A stretch of DNA of 64,000 bases, from contig BROE01000025.1 in assembly GCA_036571765.1 (NCBI GenBank), positions 1,561,522 through 1,625,521 on the forward strand, written 5' to 3'. This document shows positions 61,567-64,000 of the stretch, piece after piece; position 1 is the first letter of the stretch; each line of letters starts with the position of its first letter. The translations under genes were made by a program, and so were the position numbers. Below the pieces are notes generated by a model that worked only from the letters and a program-made list of their open reading frames with translations, was not told where the DNA came from and ran no database searches. This DNA comes from Plecoglossus altivelis. Its lineage: Eukaryota; Chordata; Actinopteri; Osmeriformes; Plecoglossidae.

Positions 61567-64000
61567 GCTACCCTGTCATCTCAGACCACGACAGCCCTTC
61601 TCTGGTCTAAAACGAGCGGCCCGTCACATGGGAACACATCAAAGCGACCCGCTGTATTATAGTAATAAGATGACGATGGAGAATACTCACACCCCGAGCC
61701 CCATTTCCTGCGAAGCCCTCTAAGCTCCCTCCTACGATACAAGAACACCTCCGCTGGAATCGCGATCTTGCTTGAGACTGCAGCGAGCTCCAATACCTTT
61801 AGTCGAACACCGCCGCTCGTTTCGAGAACAAGTGCTGGGCCGTAGGTTTGTGAGCACAATGCGGATGGGGTAGAAATAGAAGGCGATCGTAGAAAAAAAA
61901 AAAGACGAGAAAAAAAAGGGGACAACGTTTGTGATACCAGCTGCAGTCTTCCACCACAGTCAGCTGTTTCTCGTGGAATCCAAAAGCTGTTCCGTCGCCA
62001 AGCAACTTGGCTATTTACGGAGACCATTTAAATGTCATCTTCAGTTTCCTGCAAACTTCTCCAGTCATCCATTCCACTTCCAACGCGCAGCCATGGCCTC
62101 TGTTGTCTAATTAACGGTGAATATTGGCGCCCCGGAACTGAACGTGGCGGCAGATTTGGCTCGTATCACCTGAGTGGCTTATCCATGCGTTCAAGAACGC
62201 CGTTCTGCGAACGCGAGCCATCGATGACCGATCGCTCTTGATCGCGTCGTTGGACGTCAGGTAGCCCAACACTGGCATAGATAAACAGCTGGGACGTGAC
62301 TCGGGCTTCCACATAACTCAAAGTGAGGGCCACGCAGAAAGGGCAGGGGCTACCCTTAAACCTCGGCTCTCCAGGGGCCACCATTAAAGACTTTAGATTT
62401 TAATTTGTTAAAATTATGCTAGTTAATCACGAGAAGAGATACAGGGAAACGTCTGGACATGAGACAGGCTGCGTGTGTCTGTCATTTCTACAAAAGACAT
62501 GCCAAACCCGTCGTGAAACTCAGCCAATCAAAAAAAAAATCATATTACTCTGCCTTCAGAAAAGGAGCGTTTCGAAAATGCCTTTAATAAGCATCCTAGT
62601 TTTCTCTTTGTGTCGGCTCTTTCAGACGCACAGATTCTCTTAGAGACAGGGGGCCGGGCCCCTGCGAACCAGCTGCCTGGACAGCCAATCAGGGCACCGA
62701 GATCACAAAAGGGGAAAGGCAGGGAAGCACAATCATTGTTCTCGATGAGACGGCGCTCGCTCTGCCGTTAGAATCAAACCCTGCAGAGCTGCGGCCCCAG
62801 AGGGGATATCCAGAGAAAAACTAGGCCTTTTGGTTCACAGTCACCTTGCCATGGCATCGCTGCCATTTATAGCAACTTACGAAAAGGTCCAGTTTTCACA
62901 CACCCCGGAAAGCACGGATAAACAGCGTGGCCCTCAGCGAGCAGGCGCGCGCGCACGAACACACCCCACCTTGCCCTCCATTTGACCTGATCGTCACGTC
63001 TTGGGAGGCGGGAAAAAAAGCCATCTTAAGCGTTCGCCTAGATGTGTGGGCGTGGCATCAGAATGCTGACACGGATTCTCACAGATGGCAGCGTGGAGTC
63101 TATCTAGCAAAATGACCCTTGACCGACCCTTTGATGGCGTTCACCATTCAAGAAATGCCAGCCTTTGTAAACTGGTGACATGGGAATAATCGCCTTTGTT
63201 TTTGCAGGTTGAATGCAACCGAACGGTTTTAAGGCATCAGGCCGAACATTCCCACAGTAGCAGATATGTAGCGCTTGTTTTGCCACACGGTCCCCAAAGG
63301 AAGCTTTAAGCCCTGACACAGACACAGTCCAGCACAATATAACCACAGGCAAGGTCAGAGGAGCAAATTTTCTGCGTGCACGTACGTTTTTACCCGCTTG
63401 TAAAAACCCTGTCGAGTTGGCAGTCGTAGATGGTGGAGATGACATATTCCAACACAAACACAACAGGTACGTCTCTCATTTTCCATCCACCTACAGTGGC
63501 AAACTACACTCCCAATATATGACTCATCAACAACTCATGCAGCTTGATGTTAATATATATACATATATTTGACGCTCAACGCGTACGGTAGAAAATAAGG
63601 AGTTGCCATCCGTACCCTTCAGAACAGGCTATGAAGGGACACTTAGAGCAACATTACCCAGAATACGGTGACTAAAACACATTTTCTATTCCTGTCCTGG
63701 GCAGGTGGCAAAGCAACGGGCATACTGGCAGAGGACAGATCCCTATTTTAGATGCCAACGCACATATTGCCAACCCCTGGCCTTAGAACGACACCACTAA
63801 AGACTGTAATGGGGCAATTGGTGTCCATTTTCCCCTCCCATTACAAGCAAAGACCCTGGATTAAACCATCGTCCTTTTTCCTCCTTCACTGGTTGGAATT
63901 TGGTACGTTCCACAGAAACACCCTTTTCATTCAGAGGTGTTTAAAGTTTAGGGTGGTGCTAAAAAGCTTTGATTGGATACAGGTTTTATAATTCTTATTT

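Larger units (their letters stand above)
42893..64000. other. Presumed 5' introns and upstream region of zdhhc8, no exon recognised
   Basis: Over 21 kb neither strand shows an exon I can assign. The zdhhc8 start (MP..G.R.KP.KYIPV) and the TM1-TM2 exon (CPWL, VLANFSMATFMDPGVFPR) were searched for by eye on the minus strand and not seen. They may lie right of 64000, in the 170-base gap, or in damaged sequence. Contents are simple repeats, minisatellites, one CpG-dense segment and retroelement remnants, listed separately where distinct. Confidence 0.5.

Overview
This is nuclear DNA from a vertebrate, almost certainly a teleost fish. Genes are split into many short exons with GT-AG introns. The encoded proteins match vertebrate families, and dinucleotide (CA/CT) microsatellites, minisatellites and fish-type palindromic MITEs are abundant. 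The gene order tango2 (+), dgcr8 (+), trmt2a (-), ranbp1 (+), zdhhc8 (-) is the order of the human 22q11.2 (DiGeorge/velocardiofacial) segment, so this is a conserved syntenic block. I do not assign a species.

Layout. 1-3.7 kb: no gene seen. 3.7-16.3 kb: tango2, nine proposed exons with the coding start at 4819 and stop at 15609. 16.36-25.06 kb: dgcr8, with a 5' UTR exon, two embedded hairpins matching mir-3618 (5' UTR) and mir-1306 (coding sequence), eleven clean coding exons, one damaged exon region and a long 3' UTR. 25.25-28.98 kb: trmt2a on the minus strand, with a complete 628-codon ORF over 11 coding exons, tail-to-tail with dgcr8. 28.9-29.8 kb: head-to-head intergenic region shared by trmt2a and ranbp1, with ETS-like and E2F-like sites. 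29.8-33.8 kb: ranbp1, complete, 209 codons in six exons. 33.8-35.8 kb: spacer with a palindromic MITE. 35.8-42.9 kb: the 3' nine exons of zdhhc8 on the minus strand. 42.9-64 kb: no coding exon recognised. This stretch is probably the 5' introns and upstream region of zdhhc8, full of simple repeats, with one CpG-dense segment (50.2-51.45 kb) that may be a promoter.

Functions. DGCR8 is the RNA-binding partner of DROSHA in the Microprocessor, TRMT2A makes m5U54 in tRNA, RANBP1 is a co-activator of RanGAP in the Ran cycle, ZDHHC8 is a DHHC palmitoyltransferase, and TANGO2 is a small NRDE-family protein linked to mitochondrial/Golgi and lipid or heme metabolism. They share a neighbourhood rather than a pathway.

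Main points for a second look: (1) both dgcr8 hairpins are recognisable in this fish; (2) three coding exons (tango2 exon 3, dgcr8 penultimate exon, zdhhc8 exon 5) are present only as indel-ridden versions of the expected sequence while neighbouring exons are perfect, which suggests unpolished assembly patches rather than gene decay; (3) clusters of the palindrome GCTAGC lie just downstream of three of the promoters; (4) zdhhc8 has a GC-AG intron. All splice sites were read by eye and checked by codon phase; the phases close exactly for trmt2a, ranbp1, dgcr8 exons 2-11 and the intact exons of tango2 and zdhhc8.
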